DNA from: Pikeienuella piscinae
Lineage (GTDB): Bacteria; Pseudomonadota; Alphaproteobacteria; Rhodobacterales; Rhodobacteraceae
Reading direction: 5' to 3'
NCBI RefSeq assembly: GCF_011044155.1
Contig: NZ_CP049056.1
Span: forward strand, 3,042,001 to 3,106,000
DNA: 64,000 nt
Program-made: the position numbers and the translations under genes
Part shown: piece by piece, positions 1 through 10,186 of the stretch
Position numbering within the stretch: position 1 is the first letter of the stretch
How the letters are laid out: each line of letters starts with the position of its first letter
Notes under the pieces: model-generated
What the model was told of the DNA's origin: nothing
The model's input: the letters and a program-made list of their open reading frames with translations, nothing else
The model's database searches: none

Positions 1-2043
1 AGCGGGACGCCGACGGCATGGGCGCCGCAGTCGAAGCCGATCTGGTTCACCGAGTTGGGCTGTCCCGCCATCGACCGGGGCACCAACCAGCCCAACGTCT
101 TCTTCGACCCGAAGTCGTCGGAGAGCTTCACGCCGCATTTCTCGCGGGGCTGGCGGGACGACGCCATCCAGCGCGCCTATCTTGAGGCGACGTACCTCTG
201 GTGGGGCGAGACCGCGAACAACCCGCTGTCGTCGGTCTACGGCGGCCGCATGGTGCATGTGCCCGAATGCGCTGCCTGGACCTGGGACGCGCGGCCCTAT
301 CCCTTCTTCCCGGCGCTGACCGATGTCTGGACGGACGGGGCGAACTGGCGGCTCGGCCACTGGCTGACCGGGCGCCTCGGGGCGGTGTCGCTGGCGGCGC
401 TGGTCCGGCACCTCTGCCTGCGCGCCGGGTTGCCCGAGGGTCGCATCGACGTCACCGGCCTCTGGGGCGCGGTCGAGGGCTACGCCATCACGGCGCTGGA
501 GAGTCCGCGCGCCTCGATCACCACGCTCTCGCGCCACTTCGGCTTCGACGCCGTGGAGACCGAGGGCGTGATCCGCTTCTTCATGCGCGGCCGGGCCTCC
601 GTCTCCACCCTCGGACCCGACGACCTTATGGCCCCTCGCGAGGGCGACGTGCTGGAGCTCACGCGCGGCCAGGAAACCGAACTGCCGCAGGCGCTGAAGT
701 GGCAGATCGCGCGGGCCGATGAGGATTACGACGCGGCCCTCGTCGAGGCCCGGCGCATCACGGTGGACACGACGCGCATCGCGTCCGAGTCCTTCCCGAT
801 GGCCGTGCCGCCCGAGGAGGCCGAACGCCGCTGCCGCCGCGCCCTGATGGAGGCGTGGGTGGGGCGCGAGACCGCGGCGTTTCGTCTGCCGCCCTCGCGC
901 CTCGCGCTTGACCCGGCCGATGCGATCCGGCTGGAGCATGACGGGCGGTTGGTCGATCTGCGGCTCGTCTCCATCGCGGATGCCGACGCGCGCGGGGTCG
1001 AGGCCGTTCGCCAGGACCGCGCGACCTACGACCTGCCGCCCGGCGATCCCCGCGCGGCGTCGCTGACGCGGGCGGTCGTGTTCGGCGCGCCGGACGCGGT
1101 GCTGATGGACCTGCCGCAGCTCACCGAGGACCAGCCGGCGCATCGGCCGCTGATTGCGGCGCACGCGGTTCCCTGGCCGGGCGAGATGGCGGTGTTCCGC
1201 AGCCCCTCCACGAATGGCTTCGAGCTGCTGACCACGTTCGGCAGCCGCGCCCGGATCGGGGCTCTGGTCACCGACTTCTATCCGGGCCCAAGCTCGCGCT
1301 TCGACCTTGGCAATGCGCTGGTGGTCGATCTGCTCACCGGAACGCTGGAAAGCGTCACCGACCTCACTCTGTTCGGGGGGGCGAACGCGCTGGCGATCGA
1401 GAGCGCGCCCGGCGTTTGGGAGATCGTGCAGGCGGGCGCGGCCGAGCTTCTGGCGCCGGGCCGGTATCGTCTGACCCGGCTCCTGCGTGGCCAGCGCGGC
1501 ACCGAGGATGCCATGGGCAATCCGGTGCCCGCTGGCGCGCGGGTCGTGGTGCTGGACACCGCGCTGGCGTCAATGCCGATCGCCGAGGCCGACCTCGGCA
1601 TCCCGTGGAACTGGCGCATCGGCCCGGCCAGCCGCCCGGTCAGCGACGCGACCTATGTCGCGCAGGTCTTCACGTCCGAGGGCGTCGGGCTGCGGCCGTT
1701 CTCCGTCGTCCATGTCGAGCAGCCGTGGCGCAAGCCGCGTGCGCCCGGCGACCTGACGATCCGCTGGACGCGACGATCCCGCGCGCTCGCCGCCGACAGT
1801 TGGGGCGGGCTGGAGGTGCCGCTGGCCGAGGAGCTCGAAGCCTACGATGTCGAGATTCTCGACGGCGCCACCGTGAAGCGGGTGCTGAGCACCGCCACCA
1901 CCAGCGCGGTCTACACCGCCGCCCAGCAGAGCGCCGATTGGGGCGCGCCGCTCGGCCCCGGCGACAACCTCACCGTCCGCATCTTCCAGCTCTCCGCCCT
2001 CGTGGGGCGGGGCGCGCCCAAGACCGTCACGCTGATACTCTGA
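1..2043 (+). CDS. GTA-like tail host-specificity protein, C-terminal half (copy 1, cut by window edge)
   Basis: The reading frame is open from the first base, so the gene starts outside the window; the TTG at 55 is internal. The protein matches residue for residue, with few changes, the C-terminal half of the complete 1321-aa copy at 42777-46742, starting around residue 642 of that copy. It therefore covers the end of the TIM-barrel-like domain and the following phage-tail domain of the gp15-type baseplate/host-recognition protein of gene transfer agents and related siphophages. DUF2793 follows 10 bp after the stop, in the usual order for Rhodobacterales prophages. Family assignment is confident; whether this copy is complete upstream cannot be seen. 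Confidence 0.9.
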   Translation, partial: SGTPTAWAPQSKPIWFTELGCPAIDRGTNQPNVFFDPKSSESFTPHFSRGWRDDAIQRAYLEATYLWWGETANNPLSSVYGGRMVHVPECAAWTWDARPYPFFPALTDVWTDGANWRLGHWLTGRLGAVSLAALVRHLCLRAGLPEGRIDVTGLWGAVEGYAITALESPRASITTLSRHFGFDAVETEGVIRFFMRGRASVSTLGPDDLMAPREGDVLELTRGQETELPQALKWQIARADEDYDAALVEARRITVDTTRIASESFPMAVPPEEAERRCRRALMEAWVGRETAAFRLPPSRLALDPADAIRLEHDGRLVDLRLVSIADADARGVEAVRQDRATYDLPPGDPRAASLTRAVVFGAPDAVLMDLPQLTEDQPAHRPLIAAHAVPWPGEMAVFRSPSTNGFELLTTFGSRARIGALVTDFYPGPSSRFDLGNALVVDLLTGTLESVTDLTLFGGANALAIESAPGVWEIVQAGAAELLAPGRYRLTRLLRGQRGTEDAMGNPVPAGARVVVLDTALASMPIAEADLGIPWNWRIGPASRPVSDATYVAQVFTSEGVGLRPFSVVHVEQPWRKPRAPGDLTIRWTRRSRALAADSWGGLEVPLAEELEAYDVEILDGATVKRVLSTATTSAVYTAAQQSADWGAPLGPGDNLTVRIFQLSALVGRGAPKTVTLIL

Positions 2044-2053
2044 AGGCCATCCC

Positions 2054-3130
2054 ATGTCCGACGCCACGACCCATCTCCTGCTGCCCTACATCCTGGCGGC
2101 GCAGGCCCAGAAGCATGTCACCCACAACGAGGCGCTGCGGCTGCTCGACGGGCTCGTCCAGCTTTCTGTGATCGACCGCGATCTGACAGCGCCGCCCGGA
2201 AGCCCCGCCGATGGCGACCGCTACATCGTCGGCTCGGGCGCGACGGGCGACTGGGCGGGGTGGGACCTGAACGTCGCGCTCTGGACCGACGGCGCCTGGC
2301 TGCGCCTGCCGCCACGGGCCGGGTGGCGGGCATGGGTCGAGGACGAGGGAGTGTTACTGGTCTACGACGGGTCCGGCTGGGTCGGGACCACTCCGGCCAC
2401 GCTGCAGAACCTCGCGCTCCTGGGGCTCGGCACGACGGCGGATGCGTCGAACCCATTCTCGGCCAAGCTGAACGCCGCGCTCTGGACCGCGAAGACCGTG
2501 GCCGAGGGCGGGACCGGCGATCTCTTCTACACCATGAGCAAGGAGGCGGCGGGCGACGATCTCGGGCTGACGCTGCAAACCGGTTTCGTGACCAAGGCGC
2601 TGGTGGGGCTCTTCGGCTCCGACCGCTTCCGCCTCGCGGTCTCCGCCGACGGCAGCACCTTCTTCGACGGGCTGAGCGTCGACAACGCCACCGGCATCGT
2701 CGACCAGCCCCGGCTTCCGCGGTTCAAGGCTTACACCAACTACGACAACTATGTCGGCGTTGGAACCTGGACGAAGATCGGCCTGAACAACACCGACTAC
2801 AATGATCAGGGTGCCTTCGACGCCGCGAACAACCATTTCGTGGCCCCGGTCGACGGCACCTACCTCTTCGGCGCGACGCTGCTCTACAAGATCAACGCCA
2901 GCGCCACGGCCCGGATGCGCGGGCGGCTGGTGCTGAACGGTACGACCGAAATCCGCGGCTCCCTCGGCGAAATCTCAGCCACCCATGTCTCGCTCGCCAC
3001 CGCGATCTGGCTCCAGACCATGGTCCTGCTGACTGCCGGCGATACCGTCGAGCTGCAGGGGTATTTTCGGGTCGCGGACGGCTACTTCGCTGCCGATCAC
3101 ACGTCCTTCTGGGGCTGCAAGATCGGCTGA
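2054..3130 (+). CDS. DUF2793 phage tail-associated protein (copy 1)
   Basis: 358 aa. The N-terminal ~110 residues carry the DUF2793 signature (TTHLLLPYILAAQAQKHVTH, then a PADGDRYIV segment and a W-rich stretch). The C-terminal ~130 residues look like a C1q/TNF-like or other trimeric beta-sandwich tip (YTNYDNYVGVGTWTKIGLN ... HTSFWGCKIG), a common design for receptor-binding tail fibres; that domain call is inference. It lies between the host-specificity protein and the DUF6127-like gene, as in copy 2 (46753-47829), from which it differs at few positions. It probably forms part of the tail tip. The start ATG lies 10 bp after the preceding stop. Confidence 0.85.
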   Translation: MSDATTHLLLPYILAAQAQKHVTHNEALRLLDGLVQLSVIDRDLTAPPGSPADGDRYIVGSGATGDWAGWDLNVALWTDGAWLRLPPRAGWRAWVEDEGVLLVYDGSGWVGTTPATLQNLALLGLGTTADASNPFSAKLNAALWTAKTVAEGGTGDLFYTMSKEAAGDDLGLTLQTGFVTKALVGLFGSDRFRLAVSADGSTFFDGLSVDNATGIVDQPRLPRFKAYTNYDNYVGVGTWTKIGLNNTDYNDQGAFDAANNHFVAPVDGTYLFGATLLYKINASATARMRGRLVLNGTTEIRGSLGEISATHVSLATAIWLQTMVLLTAGDTVELQGYFRVADGYFAADHTSFWGCKIG

Positions 3131-3150
3131 GCGACGGAAGGAGGATCCCG

Positions 3151-3438
3151 ATGACACCACCCCGGTCCGATGGCTTCGTGCGCATGCCCGACGCCGAGTT
3201 CGAGGCGATCTTGACCCGGGCGGCCGAGGAAGGCGCCAAGCGCGCGCTCGCCGATGTCGGGCTCGACGGCGACGAGGCCGCGCTCGACATCCGCGATCTG
3301 CGCTCCCTGGTGGACTGCATCCGGCTGGTGCGGCGCACCGCGATGCAGACTGCCGTCCGCATGATCACCACCGGCGTCATGCTGGCGCTGCTCGCGGGCA
3401 TCGCCATCAAGCTGAAGATCTTCGGCGCCGGTCCGTAG
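3151..3438 (+). CDS. Small DUF6127-like phage membrane protein (copy 1)
   Basis: 95 aa. The N-terminal half is acidic and soluble (RMPDAEFEAILTRAAEEGAK); one C-terminal membrane helix follows (ITTGVMLALLAGIAIKLKIF). GGAGGA sits a few bases before the ATG. It differs from copy 2 (47849-48136) at 3 of 95 residues. Its fixed place just before the endolysin suggests a role in the lysis cassette, for example holin-like, but one short helix is weak evidence. The DUF6127 label is from memory of the family. Confidence 0.7.
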   Translation: MTPPRSDGFVRMPDAEFEAILTRAAEEGAKRALADVGLDGDEAALDIRDLRSLVDCIRLVRRTAMQTAVRMITTGVMLALLAGIAIKLKIFGAGP

Positions 3439-3471
3439 CCGCGCCCCATCCCCTTTCATCAGTCCAACCGC

Positions 3472-3494
3472 ACCCGCCCTTGAGGCGGGTTTTT
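3472..3494 (+). terminator. Rho-independent terminator between the DUF6127-like gene and the endolysin
   Basis: A 7-bp perfect stem (ACCCGCC / GGCGGGT) with a 5-nt loop is followed by a T-run (TTTTCGTTTT). The GGAGG ribosome-binding site of the endolysin starts just after it, so it may attenuate rather than stop the lysis genes. The same hairpin with a different loop is conserved at copy 2. Confidence 0.75.
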
Positions 3495-3510
3495 CGTTTT
3501 GGAGGACCCC

Positions 3511-4185
3511 ATGACCACGACTTTCCACCGCCACTGGCGCGACGTGCCCGAGAGCACCTGGCGCTGGCCGAACTTCAGCCCGGCCGAGATCGCCTGCCGG
3601 GGCACTGGCAAGCTGCTGATCAACGAGCCCGCGCTCGACAAGCTGCAGGCGCTGCGCGACCGGCTGGGCAAGCCGCTCATCGTCCGCTCCGCCTATCGCA
3701 GCCCCGAGCACAACCGGGCCGTCGGCGGCGCGACCCGCTCCAAGCACCTCGACGGCGCCGCCTTCGACATCGCCATGGCGAACCACGACCCGGTGGCCTT
3801 CGAGGCGGCGGCCCGCGAGGTCGGGTTCCTCGGCTTCGGCTTCTATCCGCGCTCGGGCTTCATCCACGTCGACCTCGGCCCGGCGCGTCAGTGGGGCGAG
3901 CGCTTCCCGGTCCGGGCGACGGCATTTGCAGCCGAGACGCCGCCCGCGCGCGAGGTGCTGGCTGACAGCCGCACCATGAAAGGCGGTGGGGCAGCCGGTG
4001 TGGCGACGCTGGGCGCGGCGGGCGTCGAGGTGGCGCAGCAGGTGCTGGCCGAGACCCAGACCGCGATCTTGCCGCTTGTGCCGTATCTCGACACGTTGCG
4101 TTGGGTATTCATCGCCGTGGCGCTTGGCGGCATCGCGGTCACGATCTACGCGCGTCTCGATGACTGGCGCCGAGGGCAGCGGTGA
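3511..4185 (+). CDS. M15-family D,D-peptidase endolysin with C-terminal membrane anchor (copy 1)
   Basis: 224 aa from the ATG that follows GGAGG at 3501; an upstream in-frame TTG is rejected because it overlaps that site. The central part is a peptidase M15_3 domain with its zinc/catalytic motifs visible: SAYRSPEHN, SKHLDGAAFDIA (His and Asp ligands) and SGFIHVDLG (second His). The last ~45 residues form a membrane helix (LRWVFIAVALGGIAVTIYA) followed by a basic tail. The enzyme would cleave peptidoglycan stem peptides at lysis; the C-terminal anchor is unusual for a soluble endolysin and points to held or membrane-tethered activity. The stop overlaps the i-spanin start. Confidence 0.85.
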   Translation: MTTTFHRHWRDVPESTWRWPNFSPAEIACRGTGKLLINEPALDKLQALRDRLGKPLIVRSAYRSPEHNRAVGGATRSKHLDGAAFDIAMANHDPVAFEAAAREVGFLGFGFYPRSGFIHVDLGPARQWGERFPVRATAFAAETPPAREVLADSRTMKGGGAAGVATLGAAGVEVAQQVLAETQTAILPLVPYLDTLRWVFIAVALGGIAVTIYARLDDWRRGQR

Positions 4186-4439
4186 TGGCCCCGCTCCTGA
4201 TCGGGTTCGCCGCCAGCCCATGGATGCGGGCCGCTTTGCGCTACGGCGCCATCATCCTCGCCCTGCTCCTGTTCCTGCTTTCGCTTCGGCGGTCCGGCGA
4301 GCGAGCGGGACGCCTCGCTGAACGCCTTCAGACCACGGAGAAAGCCAATGATGTCCAACGCCAGATGCTCGAGGCGACGGCTCGTCGTCCTAGGTCTCGC
4401 GACGAGCTTGCTGAGCGGCTGCGCAACGGTCGGTTCTGA
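4185..4439 (+). CDS. Rz-like inner-membrane spanin subunit (copy 1)
   Basis: 84 aa. One N-terminal membrane helix (YGAIILALLLFLLSL) is followed by a charged, helix-prone segment rich in Glu, Arg and Leu, the usual i-spanin layout. The start is the ATG overlapping the endolysin stop (TGATG). The lipoprotein gene 4348-4605 begins inside its last third in another frame, as in Rz/Rz1 pairs. Together they would fuse inner and outer membranes at lysis. No sequence motif proves this; the call rests on topology, nesting and position after the endolysin. Confidence 0.6.
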   Translation: MAPLLIGFAASPWMRAALRYGAIILALLLFLLSLRRSGERAGRLAERLQTTEKANDVQRQMLEATARRPRSRDELAERLRNGRF

Positions 4440-4605
4440 GCCCGGCATCGCGACCGTCTGCCCGCCCGTGGTAGAGTACAGCCGCGAGTTCCAGGCGCGC
4501 GCAGCCGAGGAGCTCGCGCGGCTGCCGCACGGGTCGGCCATCGCCGAGATGCTGAGCGACTACGCCGTGATCCGGGATCAGGTCCGTATGTGTTCTCGCC
4601 CCTGA
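4348..4605 (+). CDS. Rz1-like outer-membrane lipoprotein spanin subunit (copy 1)
   Basis: 85 aa, out of frame with and overlapping the preceding gene by 92 bp. The N-terminus is a lipoprotein signal: basic start (CSRRRL), hydrophobic core and lipobox LLSGC. The mature part has two more cysteines (CPPVVEYS and the C-terminal CSRP) and an acidic helix. This is the expected partner of the upstream i-spanin. Copy 2 (49046-49300) keeps the lipobox (LTGC) and the C-terminal Cys although the rest has diverged strongly. ATG 4351 is an equally possible start. Confidence 0.65.
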   Translation: MMSNARCSRRRLVVLGLATSLLSGCATVGSEPGIATVCPPVVEYSREFQARAAEELARLPHGSAIAEMLSDYAVIRDQVRMCSRP

Positions 4606-4631
4606 TCAAGAGCCGAATTGGAGCCTCAAGG

Positions 4632-5111
4632 TCAGGCAGCAGCGTAGCTGGTAAAGACCTCGTTCGATCCGTCGCGCCGGATCAGAAACACGTCGTAGGC
4701 CTCGCGCTGGCTTTCCGGTCCCATCCCGGGCGAGCCGTAGGGCATGCCTGGCACTGCGAGGCCGACCGCGTCGGGGCGTTCCAGCAGGAGACGGCGAATG
4801 TCGGCAACAGGGACGTGACCCTCGATAATGTAACCATCCACACGACCCGTATGGCAGGAGACCATCTCCTGCGGGATGCCGTTGTCCAGCTTGTAGCGCA
4901 TCAGAAGCGTCCCGGCGCTCGCCTCGGTCGTGACGGCGAAGCCGTCGTTCTCGAGGATCTCGATCCAGGCCGAGCAGCAGCCGCAGTTGGGGTCCTTCAT
5001 CACGTGGATCGCCGGACCGGCGCCTTGCGCCAGAGCCCTCAAGGGCGACGCAGCCGCCAGCGCAGCTGTGCCGATCAGGAGCTTGCGGCGGGAAAACATG
5101 TCTTGGGTCAT
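4632..5111 (-). CDS. DUF411 copper-associated periplasmic protein, Tat exported
   Basis: 159 aa. The N-terminus has a twin-arginine signal (SRRKLLIG, then a hydrophobic stretch ending in ALAQ). The DUF411 core follows: MKDPNCGCCSAW holds a CxCC metal site, and SCHTGRVDGYIIEGHVP and AVPGMPYGSPGM are the usual conserved blocks. DUF411 proteins recur beside copper efflux genes and are thought to bind copper in the periplasm. It is the last gene of the minus-strand copper cluster, 39 bp after the Cu ATPase, with AAGGAA upstream of the ATG. Confidence is high on family and moderate on biochemical role. Confidence 0.9.
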   Translation of the reverse strand: MTQDMFSRRKLLIGTAALAAASPLRALAQGAGPAIHVMKDPNCGCCSAWIEILENDGFAVTTEASAGTLLMRYKLDNGIPQEMVSCHTGRVDGYIIEGHVPVADIRRLLLERPDAVGLAVPGMPYGSPGMGPESQREAYDVFLIRRDGSNEVFTSYAAA

Positions 5112-5150
5112 CTGATGTTCCTTTCGAGGTTGGATGTGTGGGCTGGCAGA

Positions 5151-7484
<2,334 letters not shown>

Positions 7485-7551
7485 AGTCTGCCAGCCTTTC
7501 GATCTCTTGTTTCAGCTTGCCGCTTCCAGCCGTTGGAAGCTCAAGCTCTTT

Positions 7552-8862
7552 TCAATGGTGGTCGTGAGCGCCTTCCAGGGCGGGATTCCGTGCGAGGAAG
7601 ATTCCGACGAACAGGAACACCAGCGCCATGCCGATCGCACCCAGGACGACGATCAAGGGGTCGGACTGCCATTTCATCGCGGCGAAGGCGGCCAGCACCA
7701 CGGCATCAAGTGCGATTGCCGTCAGCAACACCCAGCCCCGAGCGCCGATTTCTTCGCGCAGATGCCGGAACACGCCGAAATGGATGATCATGTCCATCAC
7801 CAGATAGAAGAAGGCCCCGAGCGAGGCGATGCGGCTGAGGTCGAAGAAGACCGTCAGGAAGCCTGCGATCACGACGGTGTAGACGAGTGTGTGGTCCTTG
7901 ATCGTGCCTGGCATCCCGAAATGGCTGTGCGGGATCATCTTCATGTCCGTCAGCATCGCCAGCATCCGCGAGACGGCAAACACGCTGGCGATCAGGCCCG
8001 AGGCAGTTGCCACCAGCGCAAGCGCCACCGTCAGGTAGAAGCCGGTTTGCCCGAGGGCTGGTTGGGCCGCTTCAGCCAGCGCGTAGTCCTTCGCCGCCAC
8101 GATGCGATCGAGCGGCAGGCTGGAGCCGACCGCGAATGCGACCAGCAGGTAGACGACGACGCAGATGGCGATGGACAGGACTATGGCCCGGCCCACGTTC
8201 CGATGCGGATTGGTCACCTCGGCGCCGCTGTTGGTGATGGTCGTGAACCCCTTGAAGGCGAGAATGGACAGCGCGACCGACGCCACGAACCCACCCGCAC
8301 GAAAATCTCCGCCCGACGCTTCGAACGAAATGCCGCTGGCCCACAGACCGGCCGCCCCGAACAGCGCAATGCCGCCCACCTTGAGAATGGCCATGATAAT
8401 GGACAGCAGCCCGACCGACCGGTTGCCAGAGACGTTCACGAGATAGGCGAAGACGATCAGCCCCACGCCGAGGACCGGCACGAGAATGCTGTCCGGATCG
8501 CCGCCGAAGGCTCGCAGGGTGTAGGTTCCGAAGGTGCGAGCGACGAGGCTTTCGTTGATGACCATCGACAGCGCCATCAGGAGAGCTGCGCCCGCCGCGA
8601 CCGTCGTCGGTCCGTAGGCTTTCTTCAGGATCATCCCGATGCCGCCCGCAGACGGGTATGCGTTCGACATCTTGATATAGGTGTAGGCGCTGAAGGCGGT
8701 CACGATGGCGCCGACCACGAACGAGAGCGGGAAGAGAGGCCCGGCGAGTTCGGCGATCTGGCCGGTCAGCGCGAAGATGCCCGCGCCGATCATCACGCCG
8801 GTGCCCATGGCTACCGCACCGGAAAGGGTGATGCTGTTCTTCTGGTACTCGCTTCCGGTCAT
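7552..8862 (-). CDS. APC-superfamily permease with histidine-rich C-terminus
   Basis: 436 aa, about 12 membrane helices. The first helix carries the APC signature (GVMIGAGIFALTGQIAEL). It resembles amino-acid/polyamine transporters, but the substrate cannot be read from sequence. It ends in AHDHH, which could touch metal, and it sits inside the copper cluster with a 4-bp ATGA overlap with the TVP38-like gene, so it is co-transcribed with metal genes. A metal-linked role is inference; a histidine/cysteine or organic-cation carrier is equally possible. Confidence 0.85.
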   Translation of the reverse strand: MTGSEYQKNSITLSGAVAMGTGVMIGAGIFALTGQIAELAGPLFPLSFVVGAIVTAFSAYTYIKMSNAYPSAGGIGMILKKAYGPTTVAAGAALLMALSMVINESLVARTFGTYTLRAFGGDPDSILVPVLGVGLIVFAYLVNVSGNRSVGLLSIIMAILKVGGIALFGAAGLWASGISFEASGGDFRAGGFVASVALSILAFKGFTTITNSGAEVTNPHRNVGRAIVLSIAICVVVYLLVAFAVGSSLPLDRIVAAKDYALAEAAQPALGQTGFYLTVALALVATASGLIASVFAVSRMLAMLTDMKMIPHSHFGMPGTIKDHTLVYTVVIAGFLTVFFDLSRIASLGAFFYLVMDMIIHFGVFRHLREEIGARGWVLLTAIALDAVVLAAFAAMKWQSDPLIVVLGAIGMALVFLFVGIFLARNPALEGAHDHH

Positions 8863-9533
8863 AGATTTCCCTTTTCAGGCTTTTGCCGCATGGCTACCCA
8901 AAGCAGTGGCAGGCCCGTCAAGAGGCCGAGGCCAAGTACTGCCCATGTCGCCCGGCCCAGATCTCCGCTCACCGCCTCGCCGCCGAAATGGGCCAGCAGG
9001 AAGCTTGCCGGAATGATCCCCGCCAGTGTTGCCAAGGCGAAACGCCAGGCGTGCAATCGGCTCAGTCCGGCCGCGTAGCTGATCATGTCGAAGGACACGA
9101 AGGGCATCAGGCGGCTGGCAAGAACCGTCGCCGTCAACGCGTTCTGCGAGCCGAGCAGCCCGGCATCGACGCGGTCCCCGAACACCCGCCGCAGGACGTC
9201 ATGCCCCAGAACCCGTGCGAGACCGAAGGCGATCAGCGCCCCGAGCTCGGCGCCGATGACGACCTGCACGGTCCCCCAGAGATGTCCGTAGGCCGCTCCG
9301 GCCGCCAGTGCGATGGGTGCACTCGGGATTGGGCTGGCCACGACCGCGATGGTCATAAGCGTGACGATCAGGACCGGCCCCCAGAGACCCGCACGCGCCA
9401 CCAGCGTTTCCAGACGCTCGGGCTCCAGGAGGCTGCGCGCCTCGGCGAACACCGAAGGCGCGAACTGCCAGACAGCGAGCAGTCCGATGCCGAGGATCGC
9501 AAGGCCCGCGAGAATGGTGACGCGCAGGCTCAT
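8859..9533 (-). CDS. TVP38/TMEM64 (DedA-like, SNARE-associated) membrane protein
   Basis: 224 aa with five to six membrane helices. The conserved VTT-type core is visible: IPSAPIALAAGAAYGHLWGT, then ELGALIAFGLARVLG and SRLMPFVSFDMISYAAGL. The family are reentrant-loop membrane transporters linked to phospholipid handling; members also turn up in mercury and copper islands. It overlaps the APC permease start by 4 bp (ATGA) and follows DUF302 by 1 bp, so it belongs to the same operon. Role in copper resistance is not established. Confidence 0.85.
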   Translation of the reverse strand: MSLRVTILAGLAILGIGLLAVWQFAPSVFAEARSLLEPERLETLVARAGLWGPVLIVTLMTIAVVASPIPSAPIALAAGAAYGHLWGTVQVVIGAELGALIAFGLARVLGHDVLRRVFGDRVDAGLLGSQNALTATVLASRLMPFVSFDMISYAAGLSRLHAWRFALATLAGIIPASFLLAHFGGEAVSGDLGRATWAVLGLGLLTGLPLLWVAMRQKPEKGNL

Positions 9534-9534
9534 C

Positions 9535-9927
9535 TCAGACCGCCGCGACGGCCTTCGCCAGGAGGTCGCGCACCTCGCCCGCCACGGCCGTCAGTTCGGC
9601 GTTCTCAATCGCCTGCATCGACGCCACAGGATCGATGGCGCTGACTTCCACGCCACCGTCGACCTCGCGCAGGATGACGTTGCATGGCAGCATCGCACCG
9701 ACGCGCGGTTCGATCCCGATGGCCTGATGCGCCATCTTGGGGTTGCAGGCGCCGAGGATGCGGTAGGCGGGCATCTCGACATCTAGCTTCTTCTTCATCG
9801 TCGCCTTGACGTCGATCTCGGTCAGGATGCCGAAGCCGTGGTCGGTGAGGGCCTTCCGCGCGCGAGCGTCGACGTCGTCGATACCGGCGTCGGGGAACAT
9901 TCGATTGATCGTGTAGGTCATTGCCAA
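9535..9927 (-). CDS. DUF302 domain protein
   Basis: 130 aa, no signal peptide or membrane helix. The DUF302 core is visible: TDHGFGILTEIDVKATMKKK, then YRILGACNPKMAHQAI and MLPCNVILRE, with two conserved Cys that could bind metal. DUF302 proteins are often found in copper and arsenic clusters of alpha- and gammaproteobacteria; function is unknown. It lies 1 bp before the TVP38-like gene and downstream of the 42-aa membrane peptide on the same strand. Confidence 0.88.
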   Translation of the reverse strand: MAMTYTINRMFPDAGIDDVDARARKALTDHGFGILTEIDVKATMKKKLDVEMPAYRILGACNPKMAHQAIGIEPRVGAMLPCNVILREVDGGVEVSAIDPVASMQAIENAELTAVAGEVRDLLAKAVAAV

Positions 9928-9937
9928 CTCCTTTTTT

Positions 9938-10066
9938 CTATTTCCGAAGATACTTGATCAGCGCTGCTATGGCCAAAACCAGCAGCACGAGGATCAGCAG
10001 GCCGAAGAGCCAGCCAAACCCCATTCCGAAACCCATTCCGGGGCCCATGTCGTTCCAGTTCATCAT
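9938..10066 (-). CDS. 42-aa Gly/Met-rich single-span membrane peptide
   Basis: A short frame of 42 codons, from ATG with GGAGG a few bases upstream, to TAG only 10 bp before DUF302. The N-terminal part is GPGMGFGMGFGW, rich in Met, Gly and Phe; one long membrane helix follows (LLILVLLVLAIAALI) with a basic KYLRK tail. Methionines of this kind are typical of periplasmic Cu(I)-binding segments, and the gene sits in the copper operon between DUF302 and the multicopper oxidase. It is easily missed because of its size. Translation is supported by the strong ribosome-binding site and tight spacing only. Confidence 0.65.
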   Translation of the reverse strand: MMNWNDMGPGMGFGMGFGWLFGLLILVLLVLAIAALIKYLRK

Positions 10067-10186
10067 CTCATCCTCCTGATTTTTACCCGCAGGGTGCGTC
10101 TTTTGGCCGGCCCTCACGACAACATGGGGCAGGACAGACCAGGATCGGTGCCGGGCGGGGCGCCATGTCCGGACGACCCGCTGGGA

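Noticed and set aside
7507-9078. 523-aa open frame antisense to the APC permease
   Set aside because: No family resemblance; permease on the other strand is clear.
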